55,932 bases of DNA from positions 1-55,932 of the forward strand of contig CALVPS010000009.1 of assembly GCA_944354035.1 (NCBI GenBank), written 5' to 3'. Below the pieces are notes generated by a model. It was given only the letters and a program-made list of their open reading frames with translations. It made no database searches and was not told where the DNA came from. A program made the translations under genes and the position numbers. This stretch comes from an uncultured Clostridia bacterium. GTDB lineage: Bacteria; Bacillota; Clostridia; Christensenellales; Borkfalkiaceae. Shown here one piece after another: positions 8,825 to 15,892 of this stretch. Positions within the stretch are counted from its first letter, which is position 1; every line of letters begins with the position of its first letter.

Positions 8825-9667
8825 TTGCTGTTTTCATTGCTGACGGTGCTGTTCTATTCGGCCTCGTCTTTGGGCGACAAGTTTATTTCGGCAAAGCTGG
8901 ACTGCAATGCGCGGGAGTTCTCCCTTCTCGTCTCCCTTTCTACGGCCGTATTTTTGGCGCTGATGTTGCCGTTTTTGGGGTGGCGCTTTTCGTTCACGCT
9001 GATGAGCGGGCTGGCGCTGTTGGTACTGATCGCCTGCAAGATCGTAGAATTTTACACCAGCGCCGCACTGCTGAAAACGGTTTCGGCGTACGAACTGAAG
9101 GCGTGGCTGAGCCTGAACGTGATCGTTTCGTACCTGGCCGACCTCATCCGCCATACGCAGACGTTTTTTATCGCCTTTATCCCCTGCGCCGTCGTGCTTA
9201 CGGGCGGGATCGCCATGATCGTCTTCGGCGGCAAAAACAAACGCCCGCTCTTTTATATCCTTTACAGTCTCCTGTATATCGCCTCCAAGTTTTTGTACGG
9301 CCTGCAAATGAACCTGCTGCCCGAAGACACTTCGCCCGTTTCGACGCTGCTGATGGTGATGGTCGGCGTCGCCCTGCTGCAGCTGCCCCTTTTGCGTCTG
9401 AAACCCTTTTTTAAGAAAAAGGGACTTGCATTGGGCGCGCTGACGCGCATCCCCAACGCGGCGGGTCTGTGGACGGAGGCCGTTGCCGCGCAGCAGAACC
9501 TGCTGCTGTATTCGCTGGTGCAGCCCATGCAGCTGGCCATTCTGTTTGCGACCGCGCTCATAAGGCGCGAAAAATTGGGAAAGCTGAAACTTGTCGGCAG
9601 CATTCTGACCCTTGCCGCCGTGATCGCTATGACCGTTTTGATCTATATCCATAAAGGAGCGCTATGA
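8825..9667 (+). CDS. DMT/EamA-like membrane transporter
   Basis: A 280-residue hydrophobic protein with about nine to ten membrane helices, the size and spacing of the drug/metabolite transporter superfamily. It starts with TTG at 8825; GAGG sits eight bases upstream and no ATG fits. Its stop overlaps the start of the GH2 gene (ATGA at 9664-9667), so the two proteins are made together. Uptake or efflux of a glycoside or uronide is a guess from this coupling; the sequence gives no substrate. Confidence 0.75.
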   Translation: MLFSLLTVLFYSASSLGDKFISAKLDCNAREFSLLVSLSTAVFLALMLPFLGWRFSFTLMSGLALLVLIACKIVEFYTSAALLKTVSAYELKAWLSLNVIVSYLADLIRHTQTFFIAFIPCAVVLTGGIAMIVFGGKNKRPLFYILYSLLYIASKFLYGLQMNLLPEDTSPVSTLLMVMVGVALLQLPLLRLKPFFKKKGLALGALTRIPNAAGLWTEAVAAQQNLLLYSLVQPMQLAILFATALIRREKLGKLKLVGSILTLAAVIAMTVLIYIHKGAL

Positions 9668-11331
9668 TACGAACATTCAGCATGCACGACGTGCGCGTCG
9701 TGCGCGAACTGACGGGGACTCTGTGGGACTTTACCCCCCTGCAGGGAGAACATGCGGGCGAACGCATGCAGGTACATACGCCGAGCTGCTGGGAGAATTA
9801 TCCCGGCTTCGGGCTGTATCGCGGCGAAGGGAAATATGCCGTACGGTTTGAGGCGAAGGGCAATTTACGCCTTGTGTTCCGCGGCGTAAGCCACACGGCC
9901 ACCGTACGATTCGACGGCCGAAAGATCGCCGCGCACTACAACGCCTATACGGCGTTCGACGCCGTACTGCAAGACGTCGCCGCGGGAGAACACACGCTGG
10001 AGATCGTGGCAGACAACCGCTTTTCGGCCGAGAGCGCACTGCACGTTCCCAACGACTACATGTCGTACGGCGGCGTCACCCGCCCCGTCGTTTTGGAACA
10101 GCTCGGCGCAGCCTATATCCGCAGCGTGTACGTCACGCCGTCCTGCAACGGCGGCATATGGCACGCCCATGTCCGCGTTCATGTGCACAATCTGCAGGAG
10201 AGGGCCCCCATGTCCGTGTGCGTGCGCATTGCAGCGCGCGAACTGACCTTCCCCGCACATACCATGTGCGAGGGGGAGAGCGTTTTTGAGGGCGACATGA
10301 CCTTTGAGGAGGTAAACGAATGGTCGCCCGAACACCCCGCGCTGTATACGGTGACGGCCGCGCTGCTGCGGGACGGCGTACCCATTGACGACTTAAAGGA
10401 TCGCTTCGGCTTTCGCGAAGTACGCACGCAAGGCAAGCACATTCTGCTGAACGGAAAGCCGCTTACCATATTGGGCGTGTGCCGCCACGAAGACCATCCG
10501 CAGTTTGGCTGCGCACTCCCCTTTTCGGCCATCGCATACGACCTTGCGCTCATCCGCGACCTGGGCGCAAATTCCGTGCGTACCGCGCACTATCCCAACG
10601 ACGAACTCTTTTTGGACCTCTGCGACGAGCTCGGCCTGCTGGTGTGGGAGGAAAACCATGCGCGCGGCCTCTCGCCGGAACAGATGCGGAACGAACACTT
10701 TGAGCGGCAGGCCGAACAGGTGACGCGCGAAATGGTGGAACAGCACTATAATCATCCGTGCATCTACATTTGGGGGATCCTGAACGAGTGCGCCAGCGAC
10801 AGCGAATACGGAAAGGCGTGCTACAAAAAACAGCTGGATCTGATACGCTCGCTCGATCGGAGCCGCCCATGCTCGTTTGCAAGCTGCAAATTTAAGACGG
10901 ATATCTGCTTCGGCCTACCCGAAGTGGTGTCGTACAACATCTATCCGCGTTGGTATCACGATACTCCGTGCCGCGCCTACCTTGCCGACCTGTACGATTG
11001 GGTGCAGACGCAAACGGAGGGCGCGGGAAAGCCGTTTTTAGTGACGGAGATCGGCGCGGGCGGCCTGTACGGCTACCGCACCCCCTACGCCTCCAAGTGG
11101 AGCGAGGAGTTCCAGGCGCAGACGCTGAAAGAACAGCTGAACGCCGTGCTCTCGTTTTCCGATTGCTCCGGCGTATACCTATGGCAGTTCTGCGATATCC
11201 GCATCAGCGAGGAATGGTGGGGAACGCGACCGCGCACCATGAACAATAAGGGCATTGTGGACGAATATCGCCGTCCCAAACTCTGCTATGACATGGTGAA
11301 AGAAATTTTTAGCACGGCAAAGCGGCGCTGA
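9664..11331 (+). CDS. GH2 beta-glucuronidase
   Basis: A 555-residue cytoplasmic glycoside hydrolase (no signal peptide) with the three GH2 domains: sugar-binding jelly roll (about 1-160), immunoglobulin-like (about 165-255) and TIM barrel (from about 260). The acid/base Glu375 is in WGILNECASD and the nucleophile Glu462 in LVTEIGAGGL. Near the C-terminus N527-N528-K529 provides the N-x-K pair that in beta-glucuronidases contacts the sugar carboxylate, which favours glucuronidase or galacturonidase over galactosidase. It is about 50 residues shorter than E. coli UidA. Translationally coupled to the transporter and probably controlled by the divergent AraC-type regulator. Confidence 0.85.
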   Translation: MIRTFSMHDVRVVRELTGTLWDFTPLQGEHAGERMQVHTPSCWENYPGFGLYRGEGKYAVRFEAKGNLRLVFRGVSHTATVRFDGRKIAAHYNAYTAFDAVLQDVAAGEHTLEIVADNRFSAESALHVPNDYMSYGGVTRPVVLEQLGAAYIRSVYVTPSCNGGIWHAHVRVHVHNLQERAPMSVCVRIAARELTFPAHTMCEGESVFEGDMTFEEVNEWSPEHPALYTVTAALLRDGVPIDDLKDRFGFREVRTQGKHILLNGKPLTILGVCRHEDHPQFGCALPFSAIAYDLALIRDLGANSVRTAHYPNDELFLDLCDELGLLVWEENHARGLSPEQMRNEHFERQAEQVTREMVEQHYNHPCIYIWGILNECASDSEYGKACYKKQLDLIRSLDRSRPCSFASCKFKTDICFGLPEVVSYNIYPRWYHDTPCRAYLADLYDWVQTQTEGAGKPFLVTEIGAGGLYGYRTPYASKWSEEFQAQTLKEQLNAVLSFSDCSGVYLWQFCDIRISEEWWGTRPRTMNNKGIVDEYRRPKLCYDMVKEIFSTAKRR

Positions 11332-11372
11332 ACGACGCACCGCGTCCCAACGAAAACGATCGGATAAGACAT

Positions 11373-11417
11373 AAAAGGCGGGCGCATTCCGCAGTGCGGA
11401 ATGCGCCCGCCTTTTGT
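11373..11417. terminator. Strong bidirectional terminator
   Basis: A near-perfect stem of about 20 bp (AAAAGGCGGGCGCATTCC pairing with its complement ending GCCTTTT), very small loop, A run before and T run after. It ends the transporter-GH2 operon and can also stop minus-strand transcripts. Confidence 0.92.
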
Positions 11418-11604
11418 TTGCAGACGCTCCGACAAGGGTCGGCGCGCCGACAGACCGTCGCAATGCGGCGCCCCTGCCGCGCAAGCCCCTATACCGGCTC
11501 CAATGTCACATACACGCTTCCCTCTCCCCCCGCGGAACCGCACGGCGCACACCGCCATGCGCATACAGGCCGACCGACAAGGGCGCCGTACGCCCCGCGG
11601 GCGA

Positions 11605-12141
11605 TCATACCGTTTTGCCCGCTTCGTAAGCCTGCTTAAGCGCCGCATTGCCCGCGATCTCCCCGGGGGCGTCCACGCCGCCGCAGAATACGGTACCCGC
11701 AAAACGCGCTCTTTCAAAACAGTCCACCCAGCCCTGCACGGCCTTTTCGGCACCCTCGACGGCGCCTTCCGCATCGTCCGCCGCCGTCGCCAGCAGATAG
11801 ACGTCGCGGAACTTATAGTCGGCATTATACAACGGGTTGCATCGATCGAACAGCGCCTTCAGCTGCCCCGAAATGCTGTAATAGTAGACGGGCGTGACAA
11901 ATACGACGACCTCCGCCCCCTTCACCTTTTCGGCAATTTCGTTCGCGTCGTCGCGGATGGCGCACGTTAAGGTCTTTTGGCAGGCCATACAGCCGCGGCA
12001 ATAGGCGATCTTTTTCCCTTTGAGGGAAACCGCCTCCACCGCATTTCCCGCCTCTTCGGCGCCCGCGGCAAACGCCTGAGCCAGGGCGTCGGAATTGCTG
12101 TTTGCCCTGAGGCTTGCGGTAACGATACATACTTTTTTCAT
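11605..12141 (-). CDS. Flavodoxin-fold FMN reductase / iron-sulfur flavoprotein-like
   Basis: A 178-residue soluble redox protein. The N-terminal phosphate loop of the NADPH-dependent FMN reductase family reads VTASLRANSNSDAL (about 6-19). A cysteine cluster YCRGCMACQKTLTC (about 51-64) resembles the compact motif in multimeric flavoproteins of anaerobes, and TPVYYYSISGQLKALFDR is the FMN ring region. The start at 12141 has AAGGAG upstream; codons to 12189 belong to the leader. It lies 50 bp after the Fe-alcohol dehydrogenase gene on the same strand and probably shares its transcript. Partner and substrate unknown. Confidence 0.85.
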   Translation of the reverse strand: MKKVCIVTASLRANSNSDALAQAFAAGAEEAGNAVEAVSLKGKKIAYCRGCMACQKTLTCAIRDDANEIAEKVKGAEVVVFVTPVYYYSISGQLKALFDRCNPLYNADYKFRDVYLLATAADDAEGAVEGAEKAVQGWVDCFERARFAGTVFCGGVDAPGEIAGNAALKQAYEAGKTV

Positions 12142-12191
12142 AGTCTTATCTCCTTGTAAATCGGGAGGACGCAACGCCCTCCCGCTCATGT

Positions 12192-13364
12192 TTAACGATA
12201 CGCCCTTTCAAACACGCCCGCGCAGTCGGCATCCGTCATCTCGCAGGGGTTGGCGAGGAACAGTCCTCCCATCGTTTCACGCGCGTTGACGGCGAGCGTC
12301 ATGCACTCGCTCTTTTCGATGCCGTAGTCGCTCATTTTTAGGTTATCCACGCCGCACGCCTTCTGCAAGGCGATGAGTGCGGTGAGGAAATCTTCGGGCT
12401 TATCCGCTTCGGGCATACCCATTGCGCGCGCCATTTTGATAAACTGTCCGTCGCAGGCGTGTTTTTCAATGAAGTAGCGGGCAAATTCCACGCTGATCAT
12501 GATAAGCCCCGCGCCGTGCGGCAAATTGTGGTGGTATGCGCTCATGGCGTGCTCCATCGAGTGCTGCGCCGTGGTGGAAGTAAGCTGCATGGTGATACCC
12601 GCAACGGTGGAGCCGTAGGCGACGTGCTCGCGCGCTTCAAGATCGTTCCCGTCCTTTACGGCGCGCGGCAGGTATTTGGCGATATTTTCGATGGCGGAGA
12701 GCGCAATCGCCTCACTGAACACGTTTACACTGCTACTCATCATCACTTCGGTATTGTGGAAGAGCGCGTCAAAGCCCTGATATGCCGTGTACTTGGGCGG
12801 CACCGTTTTCATGAGTTCGGGATCGACGACGGAGAGGACGGGCACGAGGCACTCCGCGCCGAAGCCGATCTTTTCCTTTGTTTCGAGGTTGGAAATGACG
12901 CCCCAGCAGTTGATCTCCGAGCCCGTGCCCGACGAGGTGGGAATGGTCACGATGGGCAGTCCCTTGTTTGCGAGCGGCTTACCCTTGCCCGTGCCGCCGT
13001 TCACGTAGTCCCATAAATCGCCGTCGTTGGTCGCCATCGCCGCGATCGCCTTGGAGGAATCGAGCACCGCTCCGCCGCCCAGCGCCAAAATAAAGTCGCA
13101 CCCGTTTTGGCGGGCAAACGCCGCGCCTTCCATAACGACCTCTTTTACGGGATTTTCCATGATCTTATCGAACACGGCGTATTCTACGCCCGCCTTGGCA
13201 AGCTCCGTCTGCACGCGGGCAAGTGAGCCGTTGACTTTGGTCGATTTACCGTTGGAGATAAGCAGCATTGCCCTTTTGCCGGGCAATACCTGTTCGGAAA
13301 GGGTGTTCAGTTTTCCGCTGCCGAACACGATGCGCGTGGGGTTATAAAAGTTGAAAGTCACCAT
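12192..13364 (-). CDS. Iron-containing alcohol dehydrogenase
   Basis: A 390-residue NAD(P)H-dependent dehydrogenase, full length for the family. The Rossmann half carries GGGAVLDSSKAIA and PTSSGTGSE. The iron ligands are visible as Asp and His in GFDALFHNTE and two His in QHSMEHAMSAYHHNLPHGAG. Likely reduces aldehydes to alcohols in fermentation, butanol dehydrogenase-like; substrate not certain. Start at 13364 because GGAGGG precedes it. The only good promoter on this strand is 260 bp upstream (13627-13655), giving a long leader of about 256 nt. Divergent from a LysR regulator, which may control it. Confidence 0.92.
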   Translation of the reverse strand: MVTFNFYNPTRIVFGSGKLNTLSEQVLPGKRAMLLISNGKSTKVNGSLARVQTELAKAGVEYAVFDKIMENPVKEVVMEGAAFARQNGCDFILALGGGAVLDSSKAIAAMATNDGDLWDYVNGGTGKGKPLANKGLPIVTIPTSSGTGSEINCWGVISNLETKEKIGFGAECLVPVLSVVDPELMKTVPPKYTAYQGFDALFHNTEVMMSSSVNVFSEAIALSAIENIAKYLPRAVKDGNDLEAREHVAYGSTVAGITMQLTSTTAQHSMEHAMSAYHHNLPHGAGLIMISVEFARYFIEKHACDGQFIKMARAMGMPEADKPEDFLTALIALQKACGVDNLKMSDYGIEKSECMTLAVNARETMGGLFLANPCEMTDADCAGVFERAYR

Positions 13365-13626
13365 AGATCGTCCCTCCCGGATCTGTATTGTCTTCATACG
13401 ATACGCAAAATAGTCCAAACAATTGAGCTGCCGTTCTGCGGCGCGCAGCTTGCAGAACGATTCGCTTCCGTATTCCGCCAAAAACCGCAAAAAAAGTTTC
13501 GGCTTTTTCCGCTTTGCAGCAACGTGAGCGTCTTGTCCGCCGTCTGCTTCGTACAGCCTGCGCCGCTAAAATGTTGACACTATGCCCGTTCTTGTTCCGA
13601 CATTCCGCACTTCGTTTTGCGATCAC

Positions 13627-13655
13627 AGTATAGCACATCATGCCAATAATGGCAA
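13627..13655 (-). promoter_or_regulatory. Promoter of the Fe-ADH/flavoprotein operon with palindrome at -35
   Basis: Minus strand TTGCCA (13650-13655), 17-bp spacer, TATACT (13627-13632). The -35 box is part of the palindrome TGCCA-ATAA-TGGCA (13641-13654), a possible regulator site. Confidence 0.75.
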
Positions 13656-13683
13656 ACGGTTATTTTCTATGATATATAATTGC

Positions 13684-13712
13684 TTGCAGGAATGATAAGT
13701 TTACGGTATAAT
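13684..13712 (+). promoter_or_regulatory. Promoter of the LysR-family gene
   Basis: TTGCAG (13684-13689), 17-bp spacer, TATAAT (13707-13712); start codon 21 bases after the -10 box with GGAGG between. It lies 29 bp from the divergent promoter. Confidence 0.8.
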
Positions 13713-13733
13713 AAAACATCGGAGGCAGATCGT

Positions 13734-14609
13734 ATGGAACTTCGTTTATTGCGGTACTTTATCGAAGTGGCGCGTGAACAAAACATTACGGCGGCGGCCG
13801 AACGGCTGTACATTACGCAGCCCACGCTCTCCAAACAGCTGATGGAGCTGGAAAGAGAGCTTGGCAAACCGTTGCTTGTGCGCGGCAAGCGCAAGACGAC
13901 GCTGACGGACGACGGCATGTTTTTATTCCGTCGCGCGCAGGAGATCGTAGATCTGGCAGACCGTACGGAGGCGGCGTTCCGCGCGACCGACGACGTTGTG
14001 ACGGGCGATATTTCTATCGGCTGCGGCGAGACGGAAGGCATGAATGTGATCATTTCCGCCATGAAAAAGATGAATGAAGCGTATCCCGACGTGCACTTTC
14101 ACCTGTACAGCGGAAACGACGAGGACGTATCCGAGCGGCTTTTGAGCGGACTGATCGACTTCGGGCTGTTCGTCGGCAGCACCGATCTTGAAAAGTACGA
14201 CTACGTACGCCTGCCGGAACAAGATACCTGGGGACTTGTGCTGCAAAAAGATCATCCGCTGGCGCGGCAGCCGTTTATCCGGCCGGGCGACCTTGTTGCC
14301 GTGCCCATCCTCTGCGCAAGGCAGGCTATCCACTCCAACGAACTTACGGGCTGGCTGGGACAGGAATTTTCGAAACTCAACGTCCGCACGACATATAACC
14401 TTGTCCACAACGCCGCACTGATGGCAAAGGCAGGCATGGGCTGCGTGCTGACCATCGATAAACTCATTCCCGAAGGAGGCGATCTTGTCTTTCGCCCGCT
14501 GGAACCCGTTGTACGGGCCGATCTTATTTTTGCACGAAAAAAACACCGGGTACTTTCCAAGGCCGCCGAAAAATTTTTGAGCCTGCTGCAGACAACGTCC
14601 GCAAGATAG
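13734..14609 (+). CDS. LysR-family transcriptional regulator
   Basis: A 291-residue activator/repressor. The winged helix-turn-helix is at residues 1-60 (MELRLLRYFIEVAREQNITA, then AAERLYITQPTLSKQLMELE), followed by the linker helix and a periplasmic-binding-type sensor domain (about 90-290). Start at 13734 follows GGAGG; the frame is open further upstream to 13680 but that covers the promoter. It is transcribed divergently from the Fe-alcohol dehydrogenase operon, the classic LysR arrangement, so that operon is its likely target. Inducer unknown. Confidence 0.92.
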   Translation: MELRLLRYFIEVAREQNITAAAERLYITQPTLSKQLMELERELGKPLLVRGKRKTTLTDDGMFLFRRAQEIVDLADRTEAAFRATDDVVTGDISIGCGETEGMNVIISAMKKMNEAYPDVHFHLYSGNDEDVSERLLSGLIDFGLFVGSTDLEKYDYVRLPEQDTWGLVLQKDHPLARQPFIRPGDLVAVPILCARQAIHSNELTGWLGQEFSKLNVRTTYNLVHNAALMAKAGMGCVLTIDKLIPEGGDLVFRPLEPVVRADLIFARKKHRVLSKAAEKFLSLLQTTSAR

Positions 14610-14683
14610 GCTTACGCGGCGGCGGCCAACCCGACGCCTTGTGAAAAACGCTGCACAAATTTGCCGCAGCGGCATAAAATGGC

Positions 14684-14712
14684 TTGACAGCGCCCGCGGC
14701 GTTGTGTATAAT
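14684..14712 (+). promoter_or_regulatory. Consensus promoter of tRNA-Gly
   Basis: Perfect TTGACA (14684-14689), 17-bp spacer, TATAAT (14707-14712), 12 bases before the tRNA. Confidence 0.9.
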
Positions 14713-14724
14713 AATAGCACGTTT

Positions 14725-14799
14725 GCAGGAATCGCCTAGCGGTATGGCGTCAGCTTCCCAAGCTGATTCTGGCGGGTTCGACTCCCGTTTCCTGCTCCA
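14725..14799 (+). tRNA. tRNA-Gly (anticodon CCC)
   Basis: A 75-base cloverleaf with the CCA end encoded. Acceptor arm GCAGGAA pairs exactly with TTCCTGC; anticodon arm TCAGC/GCTGA holds loop TTCCCAA, anticodon CCC reading GGG; the T arm is GCGGG-TTCGACT-CCCGT. Its last 23 bases are duplicated at 31413-31435, so it is the attachment gene of the integrated element. Confidence 0.95.
14777..14799 (+). repeat. attL, 3' end of tRNA-Gly
   Basis: 23-bp core beginning TTCGACTCCC, ending in the encoded CCA; identical to 31413-31435, with different bases on both sides of each copy. Confidence 0.92.
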
Positions 14800-14818
14800 T
14801 AAAAAAGCGCGTTTTCGG

Positions 14819-14886
14819 GTAAAAAACAGCGAGAAATAATGGATTTTTGCCTATTTTGATCTGTTATTCCCAACGCGTTCCCAAAA
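14819..14886 (+). repeat. Candidate integrase arm sites, left
   Basis: GTAAAAAACAGCG (14819-14831) recurs exactly at 31380-31392. TATTCCCAA followed by a second TTCCCAAAA (14865-14886) recurs as TATTCCCAA...TTCCCAAA at 31289-31311. Paired repeats just inside both attachment sites fit arm-type binding sites of a tyrosine integrase. Confidence 0.55.
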
Positions 14887-14920
14887 GAGCTTTGCAAAAA
14901 GCTCTTTTAATTTTTTATCA
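14883..14920 (+). terminator. Terminator just inside attL
   Basis: Stem AAAAGAGCTT (14883-14892) with AAGCTCTTTT (14899-14908), then AATTTTTTA. It can replace the tRNA terminator displaced by the integration (31478-31505). Confidence 0.8.
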
Positions 14921-14926
14921 GATTGC

Positions 14927-14955
14927 TTGACAGACCGCAAAAACGGTGATAAAAT
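14927..14955 (+). promoter_or_regulatory. Promoter of the candidate antitoxin RNA
   Basis: TTGACA (14927-14932), 17-bp spacer, TAAAAT (14950-14955). Points toward the convergent toxin-like gene. Confidence 0.8.
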
Positions 14956-14961
14956 AAAAGA

Positions 14962-15050
14962 GCAACAGAGGGGCGTTACCGTTCAGCGGTCAGCCCGTGT
15001 TACTAAAAAATAACCGCCGCGACTGCCACATCAAGGGCGGTTATTTTTTT
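14962..15050 (+). ncRNA. Candidate antisense RNA (type I antitoxin-like)
   Basis: An RNA of about 90 nt would run from the promoter at 14927-14955 to the terminator hairpin 15005-15050. It has no open frame with a ribosome site. Its 3' part is the complement of the last codons and the 3' end of the small minus-strand gene at 15041-15145, whose own transcript ends in the same hairpin. The convergent strong promoters and shared terminator are the layout of Fst and TxpA/RatA type I modules. Exact ends are inferred from promoter and terminator positions. Confidence 0.6.
15005..15050. terminator. Shared bidirectional terminator
   Basis: AAAAAATAACCGCC (15005-15018) pairs with GGCGGTTATTTTTT (from 15037); A tract on one side and T tract on the other, so it can end both convergent transcripts. 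Confidence 0.85.
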
Positions 15051-15145
15051 ATGATCACGTAGATTTTATCCTTTGTCACTCGAAAAGAGATGATAATTTC
15101 TTGTTCCACTAAGTAGAACAGAAAACGCAGGAATGTAAGATCCAT
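15041..15145 (-). CDS. 34-residue candidate type I toxin
   Basis: Encodes MDLTFLRFLFYLVEQEIIIS followed by FRVTKDKIYVIIKK: a hydrophobic N-terminal half, then Lys-rich end. It has a strong promoter (15233-15261), an unusually strong ribosome site AAGGGGGTGG, and a leader of about 80 nt. In the leader CCCCTT (minus strand of 15189-15194) is complementary to the AAGGGG of the ribosome site, which could hide it, a common feature of type I toxin mRNAs. I do not recognise the peptide as a named family. Short length and lack of homologues in view keep confidence moderate. Confidence 0.55.
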   Translation of the reverse strand: MDLTFLRFLFYLVEQEIIISFRVTKDKIYVIIKK

Positions 15146-15232
15146 ACGACCACCCCCTTATGTAGGAAATACTCATCATATTTCCCCCAAGGGGCTAACC
15201 ACCTATTTGCAACGCCCATGTTGCCTACAAGT

Positions 15233-15261
15233 ATTATACCACGTCCCCGCGAAGAGGTCAA
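15233..15261 (-). promoter_or_regulatory. Promoter of the 34-residue toxin-like gene
   Basis: Minus strand TTGACC (15256-15261), 17-bp spacer, TATAAT (15233-15238). Confidence 0.8.
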
Positions 15262-15283
15262 TTCCTTTCGCGGGGCTTTTTTT
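15245..15283 (+). terminator. Terminator hairpin
   Basis: CCCCGCGAA (15245-15253) with TTCGCGGGG (15267-15275), then CTTTTTTT. It overlaps the -35 region of the toxin-like promoter on the other strand and has no obvious gene to end on the plus strand. Confidence 0.7.
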
Positions 15284-15680
15284 GTTACAAATTATTCCGG
15301 GTAATCTCCCCGCTGTTGGGATTTCTTCCGGGCGGATCGGCACGCTGCAGGAGCTTTCCGTCACACCCCGTGGGGATAGTGGCCATTTAAATCACATAAT
15401 TCCCGTGCGCCCGATAAGCCCTCGCGGCGGCGCGCGGGCGATCCGGCCCACGGTGAGCGCGCGGGATTCCGTTCCGTCCCCTCGTTCCCGCAGTCAGATC
15501 TTTCAGCACGCAGGAAAGAAACACGATGCACAGCGCATATCCTTCTATCCGCTTGCGCGGGCTTGCCCGCGCTTTGCTATTATCATAAGCCGCCGGCCGG
15601 CGGCTTCCGCTTTGCCCATCTTGTCAGGACGGACGCGCCGCGCCGTCCTATACTTATATAAATCCTTACCGAATTATTAT
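15284..15680. other. Gene-free, hairpin-rich left region (possible origin or packaging region)
   Basis: I see no credible gene. Stable inverted repeats stand out: GCGCGGGC-TT-GCCCGCGC (15555-15572), a perfect 20-bp palindrome (15587-15606) and GGACGG...CCGTCC (15627-15648). Next to the iteron-like repeats and the initiator gene this fits an origin of replication and/or single-strand packaging signal. Function is inferred only. Confidence 0.45.
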
Positions 15681-15682
15681 AG

Positions 15683-15766
15683 TGTCCATTTCTGATACTT
15701 TTTACTGTCCATTTTTGAATACTTGCCGTCCATATTTGACGATATGAAAGTATTCATCTTTGGACA
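15683..15766. repeat. Iteron-like repeats beside the replication gene
   Basis: Pattern TGTCCA-N4-TGAATACTT: copies at 15683-15700 (one base shorter), 15706-15724, a weaker copy at about 15727-15745, and an inverted copy at 15748-15766. Starts of the direct copies are 23 and 21 bp apart, about two helix turns. Likely binding sites of the adjacent initiator, for origin melting or self-repression. Confidence 0.7.
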
Positions 15767-15781
15767 GCATTTCCCGCAATC

Positions 15782-15808
15782 AAAAAAGCGCCTCGCAATG
15801 GAGCGCTT
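15782..15808 (-). terminator. Terminator of the minus-strand gene train
   Basis: On the minus strand AAGCGC...GCGCTT (15803-15808 with 15786-15791) followed by six T. It lies 85 bp after the initiator stop codon. Confidence 0.75.
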
Positions 15809-15830
15809 CCGGCATTTTTTCGATACGACT

Positions 15831-15863
15831 ATAAGCGCGGCTGTCCGCGCTTATTCTTTTTTA
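15831..15863 (+). terminator. Perfect 10-bp stem-loop with T tract
   Basis: ATAAGCGCGG-CTGT-CCGCGCTTAT (15831-15854) followed by TCTTTTTTA on the plus strand. Could stop plus-strand transcripts entering the initiator gene, or serve as an origin hairpin. Confidence 0.6.
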
Positions 15864-15892
15864 TTCCGTTCGCCTGCATGTTTCTCTTTCCG

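Noticed and set aside
15207..15695. 162-codon plus-strand frame in the left region of the element
   Set aside because: Crosses terminator hairpins and the origin-like palindromes; composition not protein-like.
15683..15766. CRISPR-like array
   Set aside because: Only four short degenerate repeats, one inverted, spacing about 21-23 bp and no cas genes; iterons fit better.
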